Shown here piece by piece: positions 14,941 to 23,648 of a stretch of 36,359 nucleotides of DNA. Source of the stretch: Anaerolineae bacterium. GTDB lineage: Bacteria; Chloroflexota; Anaerolineae; Anaerolineales; UBA4823. A program made the position numbers and the translations under genes. Each line of letters starts with the position of its first letter. The stretch's first letter is position 1. Under the pieces are notes generated by a model, which saw only the letters and a list, made by a program, of their open reading frames with translations, ran no database searches and was not told the origin of the DNA. The stretch lies in the NCBI GenBank assembly GCA_003130835.1, contig QEXX01000060.1, positions 1-36,359 on the forward strand, given 5' to 3'.

Positions 14941-16251
14941 ATGCTTCGGCGCACCTTTCAATTCAGCATCCTGATCTTCATCCTGCTCATTTTGGCGGGG
15001 GTGCTTTATCAACTGCCCCCCATCCATGACCGTTTGGCTTGGCGGGTGCACGAAATCACGGTTTACATCAAAGGCATCCTCTCGCCGCCAGAAAAGATAG
15101 CCTTCGTCCCGGCTCAACAGCAGATCGAAGCTATTGTCAGCGCCACACTACAAGCGATACAAACGCCAACGGCGACACCCACCCCCACCCCGACCCAGCT
15201 CATCCCGGATACCCCACAACCCACAGCCACACCGACCCTCACTCCCACCCCCTTACCCCCACAAATCGCCCTGAAGGGTGTCCGCTATATGGATCAACAT
15301 GGGCTGTGGAACTATTGCGCCCCAGCCAACCTCGCCATGGCGCTCTCGTATTGGGGCTGGAGTGGAGATCGACTAGATACTGGCAAATGGCTCAAACCCT
15401 ATAGCAAAGATAAAAACGTGATGCCCTACGAGATGGCTGCTTATGTCAATGAAAACACTGACCTTAAAGCTATTGTGCGAGTGGGTGGTAGTTTAGACTT
15501 GGTCAAGAGTCTGGTTGCCAATGGTTTCCCGGTCTTAGCGGAAAAGGGCACTTGGATCCGTGATATTAGCGGCGTGGTCAGTTGGATGGGCCATTATGCG
15601 GTGATTACGGGTTATGACGAGGCGTCCCAACAACTCATCACGCAGGACTCCTATTTCACCCCAGATTATCTCGTTCCTTACGATAAGTTTACCGGCGAAT
15701 GGCGATCGTTTAACTACACGTACATTCTGATCTATCCCCCCGATCAAGAAAGCCAAATTCAAAGCTTGCTTGGCTCCGATTGGGATACAACCACCAATTA
15801 CCTAAACGCCGCCCAAAAAGCTTCAAACGAAATCTTTGCCCTGGAGGGCGTGGATCGATTCTTTGCCTGGTTCAACCGCGGGACAAATCTGAAAGAATTA
15901 CAGGACTATGGCGGAGCAGCGCTGGCATACGACGAAGCTTTTGCCACCTACAACACCTTGCCAGAAGACCGGGCTGTGCGTCCCTATCGCATTTTATGGT
16001 ATCAGACTGGGCCGTACTTTGCTTACTTTTACGTCGGTCGTTATTATGATGTCCTGAATTTAGCCACCACAGCCATTAACGCCGCTTTAGACGAACCAGC
16101 TATCGAAGAAAGTTTCTACTGGCGCGGCATGGCAAAACAAGCCTTAGGCGACATTAGCGGCGCAATTGCGGATTTTAAACTTGCCCTAAAATATCACCCC
16201 GATTTTGAACCGGCGGTTTATCAACTGAACCAACTCGGCGTCACCCCCTAG
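14941..16251 (+). CDS. Membrane-anchored C39-like cysteine peptidase with TPR-like C-terminus
   Basis: A 436-residue protein with an N-terminal membrane anchor (about 8-26) and a Thr-Pro repeat linker (about 75-107) typical of cell-surface proteins in Chloroflexota. The papain-like Peptidase_C39_2 domain spans about 110-260. The catalytic set is C126 (NYCAPAN), H218 (GHYAVITGY) and D236 (TQDSY). The last 140 residues are helical repeats resembling TPRs (FYWRGMAKQALGDISGAIADFKLAL). The C39_2 group is distinct from bacteriocin exporters, and its substrates are generally unknown. It ends 34 bp from the convergent mazG, with no clear terminator between them. Confidence 0.82.
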   Translation: MLRRTFQFSILIFILLILAGVLYQLPPIHDRLAWRVHEITVYIKGILSPPEKIAFVPAQQQIEAIVSATLQAIQTPTATPTPTPTQLIPDTPQPTATPTLTPTPLPPQIALKGVRYMDQHGLWNYCAPANLAMALSYWGWSGDRLDTGKWLKPYSKDKNVMPYEMAAYVNENTDLKAIVRVGGSLDLVKSLVANGFPVLAEKGTWIRDISGVVSWMGHYAVITGYDEASQQLITQDSYFTPDYLVPYDKFTGEWRSFNYTYILIYPPDQESQIQSLLGSDWDTTTNYLNAAQKASNEIFALEGVDRFFAWFNRGTNLKELQDYGGAALAYDEAFATYNTLPEDRAVRPYRILWYQTGPYFAYFYVGRYYDVLNLATTAINAALDEPAIEESFYWRGMAKQALGDISGAIADFKLALKYHPDFEPAVYQLNQLGVTP

Positions 16252-16285
16252 CTAGACGAAACGATTCATCTGACCAACACAGCCA

Positions 16286-17749
16286 TCACTCCAACTGCTT
16301 GGCTTCCTCCCAGAGAGCGTCCAACTCCGCCAGCGATAGCTCTCCTAACTTTCTCCCCTGCTCCTTGACACGCCGTTCAATATAGGCAAAGCGGTGGCGA
16401 AAGCGTTGATTGGCTAGACGGAGCGCGCTCTCTGCGTCAATGTTCAACCAACGCGCCAAGTTGACCAGCGAAAACAAGATGTCGCCAAATTCAGCCGCCT
16501 GATCGTTTGAGCCTTTAGCAGCCATCAGTTCCCGCAGTTCTTCCTGCACCTTGTGCAAAACGCCTTCGACATTGCTCCAATCAAACCCTACTCGTGCCGC
16601 TCTTTTTTGGTATTCTTGGGCTTGAATGAGGGCTGGCAAGGCTTTGGGAATGCCATCCAGAATCCCTTTTTGCTCCTCGCCGTTCTTTCGGCGTTCCTCA
16701 GCTTTGAGAGTCTCCCAATTGCGCAACACCTCGGAGCTATCCTTCACCGATACCTCCCCAAACACATGAGGATGGCGGCTAACCAGTTTGCGATGGATAC
16801 CGACCAGGACGTCTTTCATGCCAAAATCGCCCTCCTCGTTGGCGATTTGGGCATGTAAGACTACTTGCAGCAGCAAATCTCCCAATTCTTCTTGCATAGC
16901 CGCTGCGTTTTGCTGGTCAATGGCTTCAACCAATTCATAGGCTTCTTCAAGCAAGTACGGTTTGAGGGTTTGATGGTCTTGTTCGCGGTCCCACGGGCAA
17001 CCTTCTGGAGAACGCAAATGGGCAACCACCTCTTGAAAAGCTTCAAAAGAGGTTTCGCGCGCTAAAGCGGGCAAATACAAGGAAGTCATCCAGTCAATAG
17101 CGGGGCTACGATCGATCTCATAAAGGTTGAGTTCTTCCACTTTCACTGCTGAAGTTCCAGCCTGATGAATCAAACGAACCGGATGATCAGGGGGATAAAC
17201 CTCCAGCAGGGTTAATTTAACATCTGCGGCAACCTGTCGGGAATAGAGTTGGGCAATGAGGACCGGCAAGTTGGGCGGAAATTGCGGCACATGCGAAGCG
17301 GCAATTTCCAACGCATCTAAAATCAATAAGTTCGGTAAGGGATCGATCGCCAGAGCGGTTAACACGGGTTCGATAAAGCTGATGCCTTCCAATACTTGAA
17401 CGCTCAAACCCTCCTCTTGCGCCAAGCGCAAAATGGCAGGAGTGGTGGCTTCCGCCACAAACGGATGGCCCGGCACCGCATAGACAACCCCTTGGGGACG
17501 TCTCCCCAGCTGAAGCACTTGCTCGACAATCTGTTGATACACAGCCTCAAAGGACTCTGACCGATTGTACAGGTAGTCAAACGAATGAATCCGCAGATGG
17601 GCAGGAAAACTTCCCAAGGCAGGGTGACGCTGGGTGCGGACATAAATCTCATTAACCTGTCCCAACAACTCCCAAACCTGGCGGGTAAGCAGGAGGGGGT
17701 CTCCAGGACCTAATCCAAGAATCGTGATCGAAGCTAGGCTCAATTTCAT
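16286..17749 (-). CDS. mazG: MazG nucleoside triphosphate pyrophosphohydrolase fused to tetrapyrrole-methylase-like domain
   Basis: A 487-residue protein with the YabN-type architecture. Residues 1-220 form a SAM-dependent tetrapyrrole (corrin/porphyrin) methylase-like domain with GLGPGDP (12-18) and a VYAVPGHPFVAE loop. Residues 225-487 form two MazG helical halves. The first has CPWDREQDHQTL, EEAYELVEAI and EELGDLLLQVV, the EExxE...ExxD metal-binding pattern that hydrolyses (d)NTPs to monophosphates. The second, weaker half has EFGDILFSLVNLARW. It is a house-cleaning enzyme for aberrant nucleotides, and the role of the methylase-like part is unclear. A terminator for the upstream permease lies in the 68-bp gap, so mazG may need its own promoter. 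Confidence 0.92.
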   Translation of the reverse strand: MKLSLASITILGLGPGDPLLLTRQVWELLGQVNEIYVRTQRHPALGSFPAHLRIHSFDYLYNRSESFEAVYQQIVEQVLQLGRRPQGVVYAVPGHPFVAEATTPAILRLAQEEGLSVQVLEGISFIEPVLTALAIDPLPNLLILDALEIAASHVPQFPPNLPVLIAQLYSRQVAADVKLTLLEVYPPDHPVRLIHQAGTSAVKVEELNLYEIDRSPAIDWMTSLYLPALARETSFEAFQEVVAHLRSPEGCPWDREQDHQTLKPYLLEEAYELVEAIDQQNAAAMQEELGDLLLQVVLHAQIANEEGDFGMKDVLVGIHRKLVSRHPHVFGEVSVKDSSEVLRNWETLKAEERRKNGEEQKGILDGIPKALPALIQAQEYQKRAARVGFDWSNVEGVLHKVQEELRELMAAKGSNDQAAEFGDILFSLVNLARWLNIDAESALRLANQRFRHRFAYIERRVKEQGRKLGELSLAELDALWEEAKQLE

Positions 17750-17765
17750 ACCTGCATTTATAACA

Positions 17766-17798
17766 TAAAAAAGGAGCTATCTTGCGATAGCTCCTTTT
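17766..17798 (-). terminator. Rho-independent terminator of the APC permease operon
   Basis: A perfect 13-bp stem (17769-17781 with 17786-17798) around a 4-base loop. Read on the minus strand it ends in GGAGCTATC..., then a run of T (plus-strand A run 17767-17772). It lies 20 bp after the permease stop and upstream of mazG. Confidence 0.85.
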
Positions 17799-17817
17799 GG
17801 AGCACTTTCAAGGCTGA

Positions 17818-19446
17818 CTAATCGGGTGGGATCTCCTTGAAAGCGTAATCCACATCGATACCGCGTGCTTTTTGGGCTCGCTTGACAATCAAATACCACA
17901 AAGCAGAGACGAGAATGATGCCAAAGACCACGCTATAGGCTAAGGGACTGGTTAAGCCAAGAGCGGGCACCAGCAAGTAACTGAGCACCATGCCAAAGCC
18001 AAAGATGGCTCCAAGTGTACCAAGAATAGTTACCCAGGGGATGTTGCCCAGCTTGTACTTGGCGCCAGGCGAGGCTTCGTAAATCTCCTTGGCTCGATAC
18101 GGGAATACAGCTCCAGCCAGAGAGCTTGAAGCAAACACATACCCGCAGGCAAAGGTCACGCCCAGGGTCAGAGGCGCCCAGTTTTCATATAAGTTATACA
18201 ACAAGATCACCGGAATGCTCGCCAAGAAATAGGCGATATGGGCATTCACCGGGGTGTGGAACCGCTCGCTCACTTCCGAGAACCAAGCCGGCAGTAAGCG
18301 GTCGAGAGACATCGCCACCATAATGCGGGTAACACCGATGTAGCAGTTGTTGACGATCTGGAAGGAGTTAAGGATATAGCCGATGCCGATCAAAATTACC
18401 ACAATCGGGCTACCGGTTAGGGCAACAGCCAAAATGTTCGGCCAGAGCCAGAAACCGTTGATGGTTGCCTCTTGGATACCCGACCAATAGCCAGCTCCGG
18501 CGATATACAGGAACTCCGTTCCGCCAACCCGTTGGAAAGCCACCCCCAGGATTGCCAATAGAATGCCAGTCATAATGAGTGAACCAACGAGAATGAAGGT
18601 CTGGCTCTTGAAAGAACGCGCGTCCTTGATTTCACCGTTTTGTTCAGCCGAATAGGTTGCCCACTGTAAGCTAGTCCAAGCAATAGCAGCTACCATGAGG
18701 GTGTTGAAGAAGTTGAACGGCGGGTTCAAATCGATGCCGGCTGCTGTGACAGCGTCCTTCGCCGTTTGATAAAAATTCGGCGCGCCGCCGGAAGCGACAG
18801 CAAACGCGTTCAAGCGCTCCACAAATTGTGAGGTGGGTGTGGTAAACAAAACCACCAGCATGGTTGCAAAGGCAATCAAGATACCATAGAACATCACATA
18901 CTGAACCTTGACATAGTTCTTGAAGCCGCTAACCAACAGGAGCATGGAAAGGAGAGCGTTCAAGATGCTGACAATGATAATCCCCCAAGGGGTTGTGAAC
19001 CAAACGCCAATTTGAGACAGGGCTGGATTGGAGAGCGTTGCGCCTAATCCTAGGAAGAGAGGTGCGAAGCCAAGGTAGGAGAGCAACCATCCAGACAGGG
19101 CAACCCATTGTAAAATCCAGATCACAAACCCCGACATCAGGATCGTAAAGCCCCAAAAGCCGCCAAAGGCGCGGCTTTGAAAGACGTAATCTCCACCTGA
19201 GCGCGGCATGGCGGTTGAGAGCCACACATAGGTAAAAGCAATGGGCACTTCAAAGAGCATGGCAAGGAGAATGCCCCAGAACAAACTGCCACCTGGCAGA
19301 GCGCCAGGCCCCCAAAGATAGGTCCATGGAAAGATAAGCCCCATGGTGAGAATATTGTAAATAAAAGCTGAGTAGGGAGACATTACCCGCACCAAGCCCG
19401 AGGCTTTGCGGGTGAAGACCTCCGGTTTTGCCACCGCTGTTGCCAT
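17818..19446 (-). CDS. APC-superfamily amino acid/polyamine permease
   Basis: A 542-residue membrane transporter with about 12-14 helices. The first helix region (SPYSAFIYNILTMGL) and the conserved AMPRSGGDYVFQSRAFG segment after helix 2 are typical of APC transporters, which use proton or sodium gradients or exchange. The body is long for the family because of a roughly 60-residue loop near 215-255. The substrate cannot be predicted. It lies downstream of the DeoR regulator and metallophosphoesterase with gaps of 68 and 112 bp. An AAGGAG precedes the ATG by 11 bases. A strong terminator follows. Confidence 0.88.
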   Translation of the reverse strand: MATAVAKPEVFTRKASGLVRVMSPYSAFIYNILTMGLIFPWTYLWGPGALPGGSLFWGILLAMLFEVPIAFTYVWLSTAMPRSGGDYVFQSRAFGGFWGFTILMSGFVIWILQWVALSGWLLSYLGFAPLFLGLGATLSNPALSQIGVWFTTPWGIIIVSILNALLSMLLLVSGFKNYVKVQYVMFYGILIAFATMLVVLFTTPTSQFVERLNAFAVASGGAPNFYQTAKDAVTAAGIDLNPPFNFFNTLMVAAIAWTSLQWATYSAEQNGEIKDARSFKSQTFILVGSLIMTGILLAILGVAFQRVGGTEFLYIAGAGYWSGIQEATINGFWLWPNILAVALTGSPIVVILIGIGYILNSFQIVNNCYIGVTRIMVAMSLDRLLPAWFSEVSERFHTPVNAHIAYFLASIPVILLYNLYENWAPLTLGVTFACGYVFASSSLAGAVFPYRAKEIYEASPGAKYKLGNIPWVTILGTLGAIFGFGMVLSYLLVPALGLTSPLAYSVVFGIILVSALWYLIVKRAQKARGIDVDYAFKEIPPD

Positions 19447-19558
19447 CTCTGACTTACTCCTTTCTAATTGAAAATAAGATATTGTTTTATTAAGGAAACC
19501 GAAATCAATTTGAGACTTTGGCTGCGCTTCACCTCCTATCTGGGATCGAACTTGTTAA

Positions 19559-20554
19559 TCATCCACTGGTCATCTGGTATCCTTCAACCTTGCCCTCCAG
19601 AAGGTTGATCAGACAACCCCGTAGGATGCCTTCACCATATTCGCTGCCGGGGTTAACACAGGTTGTCCGTCCGATCTTGATCACGCCCTGAGCCTCATGA
19701 ATATGCCCATGCAACCCCAAAACCGGCTGGTATTTTTCAATCGCCTGGCGCACCGAGGCGCTGCCGGCGCCATGCATGACAATCTGGCCAGCTTTGACAA
19801 TGGGCGTTGGTGGATCAGTGCTCCAATCCAACATCGGGCAAGTGTCTAACGTGGAATCTTTCGGTGGATCGTGAAAATTGAAAATAGCCTTATTCAGATC
19901 GGGCACCTTTTTCACCATCTCTTCGATGTAAGCGCCCAATTGCTCATCGCTGATCTCGCGCGGGGTGTTCCACGGTGTCGGCGTGCTATAACCAACGCTA
20001 ATCATGGAATGATCTTCATCAATCGAAACCACCTCACCCTCACAGGCAACAAAAGCTTCTGTACCTTCTCGCTTCAAAACGGATAACACCTCAGGATCAT
20101 CATCGTTACCCCCCGTGACAAAACAGCGGATGCCGCTGCCTTTGAGACGTGTCTCGGCTAAGTCAATCCAGCTTTCCAAGCGCTGCCGGGCAAGTTGATG
20201 GAAAAGCTGATCGACGGCTGCCTTATCCTCTTGCAGGGCTTTAAATTCGTCTTCTTCCATAATTTTGTAATAAAACCCCAGCAATCCAATCCGCTCAATT
20301 AAGTTCTTTAACTCTTCCTCCCCCTCCAGATGGTGCACTGTCCCCTGCAAGGTCGCCCGATAGTGTCCATTATCTTCCTTGATGATAGGAATTAATAGCT
20401 TGCCGGTAATGTCACCTCCCATCACTAAAACATTGGCTTCATAGAACTTTCCGGCGTTTAAAAATTTTCGGTAGGTGCGCTCTGAACCGTGAATATCAGT
20501 GGCAAAAAAAAGGCGGGTGAACTTCTTCTTGGCTTTCTTAAACAAAAAAGACAT
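19559..20554 (-). CDS. Calcineurin-like metallophosphoesterase
   Basis: A 331-residue cytoplasmic phosphoesterase. Motifs in order: FATDIHGSERT (metal-binding DxH), VLVMGGDITG (GDxxG), CFVTGGNDDDPE (GNxD, a variant of GNHD), FNFHDPP (usual H ligand), and LHGHIHEAQG (GHxH). The enlarged acidic insert between motifs 2 and 3 (about 60-130) is mostly helical. The target could be a phosphodiester or a nucleotide. The start is set at the ATG at 20554, which has GGAGG six bases upstream; an in-frame extension to 20608 adds a doubtful hydrophobic stretch. It lies between the DeoR regulator and the APC permease. Confidence 0.85.
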   Translation of the reverse strand: MSFLFKKAKKKFTRLFFATDIHGSERTYRKFLNAGKFYEANVLVMGGDITGKLLIPIIKEDNGHYRATLQGTVHHLEGEEELKNLIERIGLLGFYYKIMEEDEFKALQEDKAAVDQLFHQLARQRLESWIDLAETRLKGSGIRCFVTGGNDDDPEVLSVLKREGTEAFVACEGEVVSIDEDHSMISVGYSTPTPWNTPREISDEQLGAYIEEMVKKVPDLNKAIFNFHDPPKDSTLDTCPMLDWSTDPPTPIVKAGQIVMHGAGSASVRQAIEKYQPVLGLHGHIHEAQGVIKIGRTTCVNPGSEYGEGILRGCLINLLEGKVEGYQMTSG

Positions 20555-20622
20555 GAGGAGCCTCCAAACAGATCGGATAGCAAGGATTAAACGTACAAAG
20601 TAAAACAATCAAAAACTAGAGC

Positions 20623-21408
20623 TTAGCGCTCTACGTTTGCAATCACAACCTCGATGGGCAAGTCTGCCAACATCTCTCGGGTATGGCGATCCAAGCCATC
20701 ATCGGTAATCAAGCGGTGAACTTGGTCTAAGCGAGTAACCTCAAAATTGGAGACAATGCCCCATTTCGAGTGATCGACCAAGATTGTGCGCACACCTTGC
20801 GTTCGCTCGAGCATTTTGCGGATCAATTCAGCCTCCACACTGGAGGGCACTGTACAGCCGTGGCGTAAACTAATGCCATCCACGCTGACAAAAGCTTTGT
20901 CGGCATAAACCTGATTTAGAATATCGATTGCAAAGCGACCGGCAACCGAATTCGACGTCGGCTGGAAGTTCCCCCCTAATAAGATGAGTTCGTATCCAAC
21001 TTCGCCAACTTCGAGAGCAGCTTGGATATTGTTGGTAAAGACCGTTATATTGGCATCGCGGGGGATCTGCTTGATCATTTGCGTCGTGGTTGTCCCGCTG
21101 TTAATAAAGACAATATCCCCTTCTTCGATAAAAGATATCGCTTGCAGTCCAATCGCCCGTTTCTCTTCTACATAACGGGCAGCGCGTTGCATATATTGAG
21201 GCTCCATGCGCATCCGTTGACTGAGAACAGCTCCCCCATGTGTGCGTTCAACCACCCCTTCTTTCTCCAGCCACTCCAAATCTCGCCGAATGGTCGCCTC
21301 TGAGACATTCAACAAACGGCTTAGTTCGGACGAGGGCACAATGCGATGTAAAGCCAAATATTCCTGAATTCGTTCACGGCGTTGAGCAGGAATCAGGGTT
21401 TTGCTCAC
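20623..21408 (-). CDS. DeoR/GlpR-family transcriptional regulator
   Basis: A 261-residue repressor. The N-terminal winged HTH has SSELSRLLNVSEATIRRDLEWLEKEGVVERTHGGAV, the DeoR signature. The C-terminal sugar-phosphate isomerase-like sensor domain (about 75-250) has FINSGTTTTQM, VFTNNIQAAL, LLGGNF, KAFVSVDGIS and LVDHSKWG. Ligands of this family are usually sugar phosphates. The GTG at 21408 is preferred; the longer frame begins with a TTG at 21453 next to the predicted transcript start. It is the first gene of a probable operon with the metallophosphoesterase and APC permease and likely controls it. Confidence 0.9.
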   Translation of the reverse strand: MSKTLIPAQRRERIQEYLALHRIVPSSELSRLLNVSEATIRRDLEWLEKEGVVERTHGGAVLSQRMRMEPQYMQRAARYVEEKRAIGLQAISFIEEGDIVFINSGTTTTQMIKQIPRDANITVFTNNIQAALEVGEVGYELILLGGNFQPTSNSVAGRFAIDILNQVYADKAFVSVDGISLRHGCTVPSSVEAELIRKMLERTQGVRTILVDHSKWGIVSNFEVTRLDQVHRLITDDGLDRHTREMLADLPIEVVIANVER

Positions 21409-21464
21409 CTGTTTCGACCTATCTGTGCACAAATAACTGAAAGAAAAAGACAAAATTCTTCAAT

Positions 21465-21493
21465 ATTATAAAATATTTTGATGGATTTTGCAA
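21465..21493 (-). promoter_or_regulatory. Promoter of the deoR-phosphoesterase-permease operon
   Basis: Read on the minus strand, the -35 is TTGCAA (21493-21488), spacing is 17 bp, and the -10 is TATAAT (21470-21465, full consensus). The predicted start is near 21458, about 50 bases before the GTG start of the regulator. Confidence 0.75.
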
Positions 21494-21512
21494 GTTTTTG
21501 TTCAAATCAGTA

Positions 21513-21530
21513 TTGAGCAATTTTGAGCAA
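21513..21530. promoter_or_regulatory. Tandem TTGAGCAA direct repeats, possible operator
   Basis: TTGAGCAA occurs at 21513-21520 and 21523-21530, spaced one helical turn (10 bp) apart, 20-40 bp upstream of the -35 of the deoR promoter. Direct repeats are a common operator form for DeoR-family proteins, so this is a candidate site for the regulator's own binding. Confidence 0.4.
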
Positions 21531-21565
21531 ATTCAATCAAGGCAATTGAATTGAGAGGATTTCTC

Positions 21566-22138
21566 TCACCCCTCTAGAACTTCGCGCATCTCATAGGGAT
21601 GCCGGCAGGAATCGCACAGGATTTCTCTCTTCTGAACAAGCGACCTTTTTAATTGGATTGCATGAGGTGGTTCACAGTGACAATAGGCAAGGACCTGCGG
21701 GTCATTCGGGGTGCTGCGCATCATCCATCCTTCAACAAGAATCACCGCTCGAAAGATTCCCCTATATTGACTAATCAACCACTCAAGTTTATTGGAAGCC
21801 ATTTCCCAACGGCGATGTCCTTCCGGAGCCAAAATCCACTCCACCCGCTGGGTGCGAGGATTCCGATAAGACATCACTCCAAAGGCGCGCGGGGGCTGGC
21901 GATAAAAAGGAGAAAAGCGCCCAACATCTTCCATGATCTCCAGCAGTAGGTTGACAAGGATTTTTTCCGCAGCAATGCAGGCATCTGACAAATCGACTTG
22001 CTCAAAAATTAAGGGCAGATCAGGCACATGAGCATCGACATCATACATGCGGCACATCTCCGACCAGATCGAGGTTAACAAATCCTGCATCGCCTCGATC
22101 GGGTCAATCACTTCTTTTGGATGATCCATCTTCATCAC
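21566..22138 (-). CDS. Unknown protein with C-terminal zinc-ribbon-like motif
   Basis: A 190-residue soluble protein not recognised as a named family. The N-terminal 70 residues are helical and acidic. The middle has RAFGVMSYRNPRTQRVEWILAPEGHRRWEM. The C-terminus has CHC (C153, C155) and CDSC (C175, C178) about 20 residues apart, suggesting a zinc ribbon or Fe-S site. It is the last gene of the Hdr/Met operon, 68 bp after the HdrC-HdrB gene, and could be an accessory or assembly factor; that is inference. The start is GTG 22138, seven bases after a GGAG, or the next codon, ATG 22135. Confidence 0.65.
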   Translation of the reverse strand: MMKMDHPKEVIDPIEAMQDLLTSIWSEMCRMYDVDAHVPDLPLIFEQVDLSDACIAAEKILVNLLLEIMEDVGRFSPFYRQPPRAFGVMSYRNPRTQRVEWILAPEGHRRWEMASNKLEWLISQYRGIFRAVILVEGWMMRSTPNDPQVLAYCHCEPPHAIQLKRSLVQKREILCDSCRHPYEMREVLEG

Positions 22139-22206
22139 ATTTGCTCTCCGTTCTGCCTAAAAGCGGAGAAGCTAGAACAGATCACCAAGGCAAATACAAC
22201 TTCTGA

Positions 22207-23637
22207 TTAGATAAACCCTTTTGAGCGAAGTAGCGGGAACGGATCAGCAAGATTTTTCTCCAAGCCAATCTGAGACGGCGTGAGTCCAAACGCAAGTCCG
22301 AGCAATTGAGTGAAATACAAAACGGGCAACGGTTTTTCTAAACCCATTTGGAATTGACGGGCATCCAAGTTCGTATGACACAACGGACAAGCCACAGCAA
22401 CAACATCCGCAGAGGCTTTTTGTGCCTCTCGGATTAACTTAGAGCTGAGGTGTATCACAATCTCTGGCTTCGTTAGCGAATGGGCTGCTCCGCAACAAGT
22501 GGTTTTGTAAGACCAATCTACGACCTCTGCACCTGCAGCTTCTAGCAAGCGTTCCATTTCGGTTGGGTTCTCCACATGGGAGACCCCCGTTACAACTGGC
22601 GGACGGGTCATTAAACATCCATAATAACATGCTACCCGCAAACCGTTCAAAGGTTTGATAGTCCGTTCGGATACTTTCGTGGTGCCTGCGTGGATATCGA
22701 TTGCTTGGACTAAGGTAGTGACCCGCACACGATCTTGAAAGCGATAGTCTAAAGCGTTTTCCATTGCTTGTCGTTTTTGGGGGTGATGACGGATTTCATA
22801 GAGCGCTGCCTGATGACGGTTAAAACAAGCAGCACAGGGCATCGTAACTTCAGCAAAGCCGCTCTGCTCCATCAGCTTGAGGTTGCTCAATGGCAAACGC
22901 AACGCATCCGATGGGTCGGCGCGATGGGCAGCACTGCTCCCACAGCAAACCCAACCTTCGGGCTCTACCATTCTCATGTCCAAGGTTTCACAAACGGCCC
23001 GCGCCGAACGATCAAATTCTTTGGCGCTTGAATGCAAGGAACAGCCGGGATAGTACGCAATTGCTTGGGTAGATACATTTCTAGGCCGCGGGCGGCGGGG
23101 CGGCCGAACCATCTTTGGGAAAAAGCCTACTTTTCTTTTTCGCAACATCCGTACATACAAATCGAGATCTTCAAATAAGCTACGTGGCTTCGATAGTTTC
23201 ATTTCAACCATCAAACCAGGTTCATACAGACGCCCCCAAATGCGCACTTGGCGCAAGAAGGCACGATTAAAGACGGCAACTTCTGGTACCTTTGGTTTGA
23301 TTCCCTGAGCGAGAGCTTCGCGGGTGAGAAATTCCATGATGCCATTAATATCCAGCCCTTGAGGACAGCGGGTTGAACAGGTTTGGCACGCAGCACACAA
23401 CCAAGGAGTTACGCTGTGCAGGACGATCTCCTCTTGACCAAACTGCAACGCCCTCATGATCTGATTCGGCTGCCAGTCAAAAAACTCGCTCATCGGACAT
23501 CCACTCGTACATTTGACACACTGGTAGCATAAGTAAACATTCTGCCCCAATTCCCGTTCAACTCGTTGGGCTAGATTCGGCCGAATTTCCACAATCGGCG
23601 TCGCGGTCAGATTCTCTTTTTCCATTGCCATCTCCAT
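22207..23637 (-). CDS. HdrC-HdrB fusion, heterodisulfide-reductase-like subunit
   Basis: A 476-residue electron-transfer subunit joining HdrC and HdrB. Residues 30-100 are a two-[4Fe-4S] ferredoxin: C37, C40, C43, C47 and C81, C84, C87, C91. Residues 190-460 hold two complete CCG domains: C199...CC (231-232)...CAAC (268-271), then CYYGC...TTCCG...CPLC. These bind the noncubane [4Fe-4S] clusters of HdrB. In methanogens HdrB reduces the CoM-CoB heterodisulfide; in acetogen-type complexes HdrBC passes electrons to another partner, here probably MetVF. It follows metF by 11 bp. Several ATG codons near the start (23637, 23631, 23625) make the exact N-terminus uncertain. Confidence 0.9.
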   Translation of the reverse strand: MEMAMEKENLTATPIVEIRPNLAQRVERELGQNVYLCYQCVKCTSGCPMSEFFDWQPNQIMRALQFGQEEIVLHSVTPWLCAACQTCSTRCPQGLDINGIMEFLTREALAQGIKPKVPEVAVFNRAFLRQVRIWGRLYEPGLMVEMKLSKPRSLFEDLDLYVRMLRKRKVGFFPKMVRPPRRPRPRNVSTQAIAYYPGCSLHSSAKEFDRSARAVCETLDMRMVEPEGWVCCGSSAAHRADPSDALRLPLSNLKLMEQSGFAEVTMPCAACFNRHQAALYEIRHHPQKRQAMENALDYRFQDRVRVTTLVQAIDIHAGTTKVSERTIKPLNGLRVACYYGCLMTRPPVVTGVSHVENPTEMERLLEAAGAEVVDWSYKTTCCGAAHSLTKPEIVIHLSSKLIREAQKASADVVAVACPLCHTNLDARQFQMGLEKPLPVLYFTQLLGLAFGLTPSQIGLEKNLADPFPLLRSKGFI

Positions 23638-23648
23638 TCTTATCTTTT

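Noticed and set aside
15170..15262. Thr-Pro low-complexity stretch as a possible mis-assembly
   Set aside because: Such linkers between a membrane anchor and a catalytic domain are normal in surface proteins of this group, and the frame continues into an intact C39-like domain.
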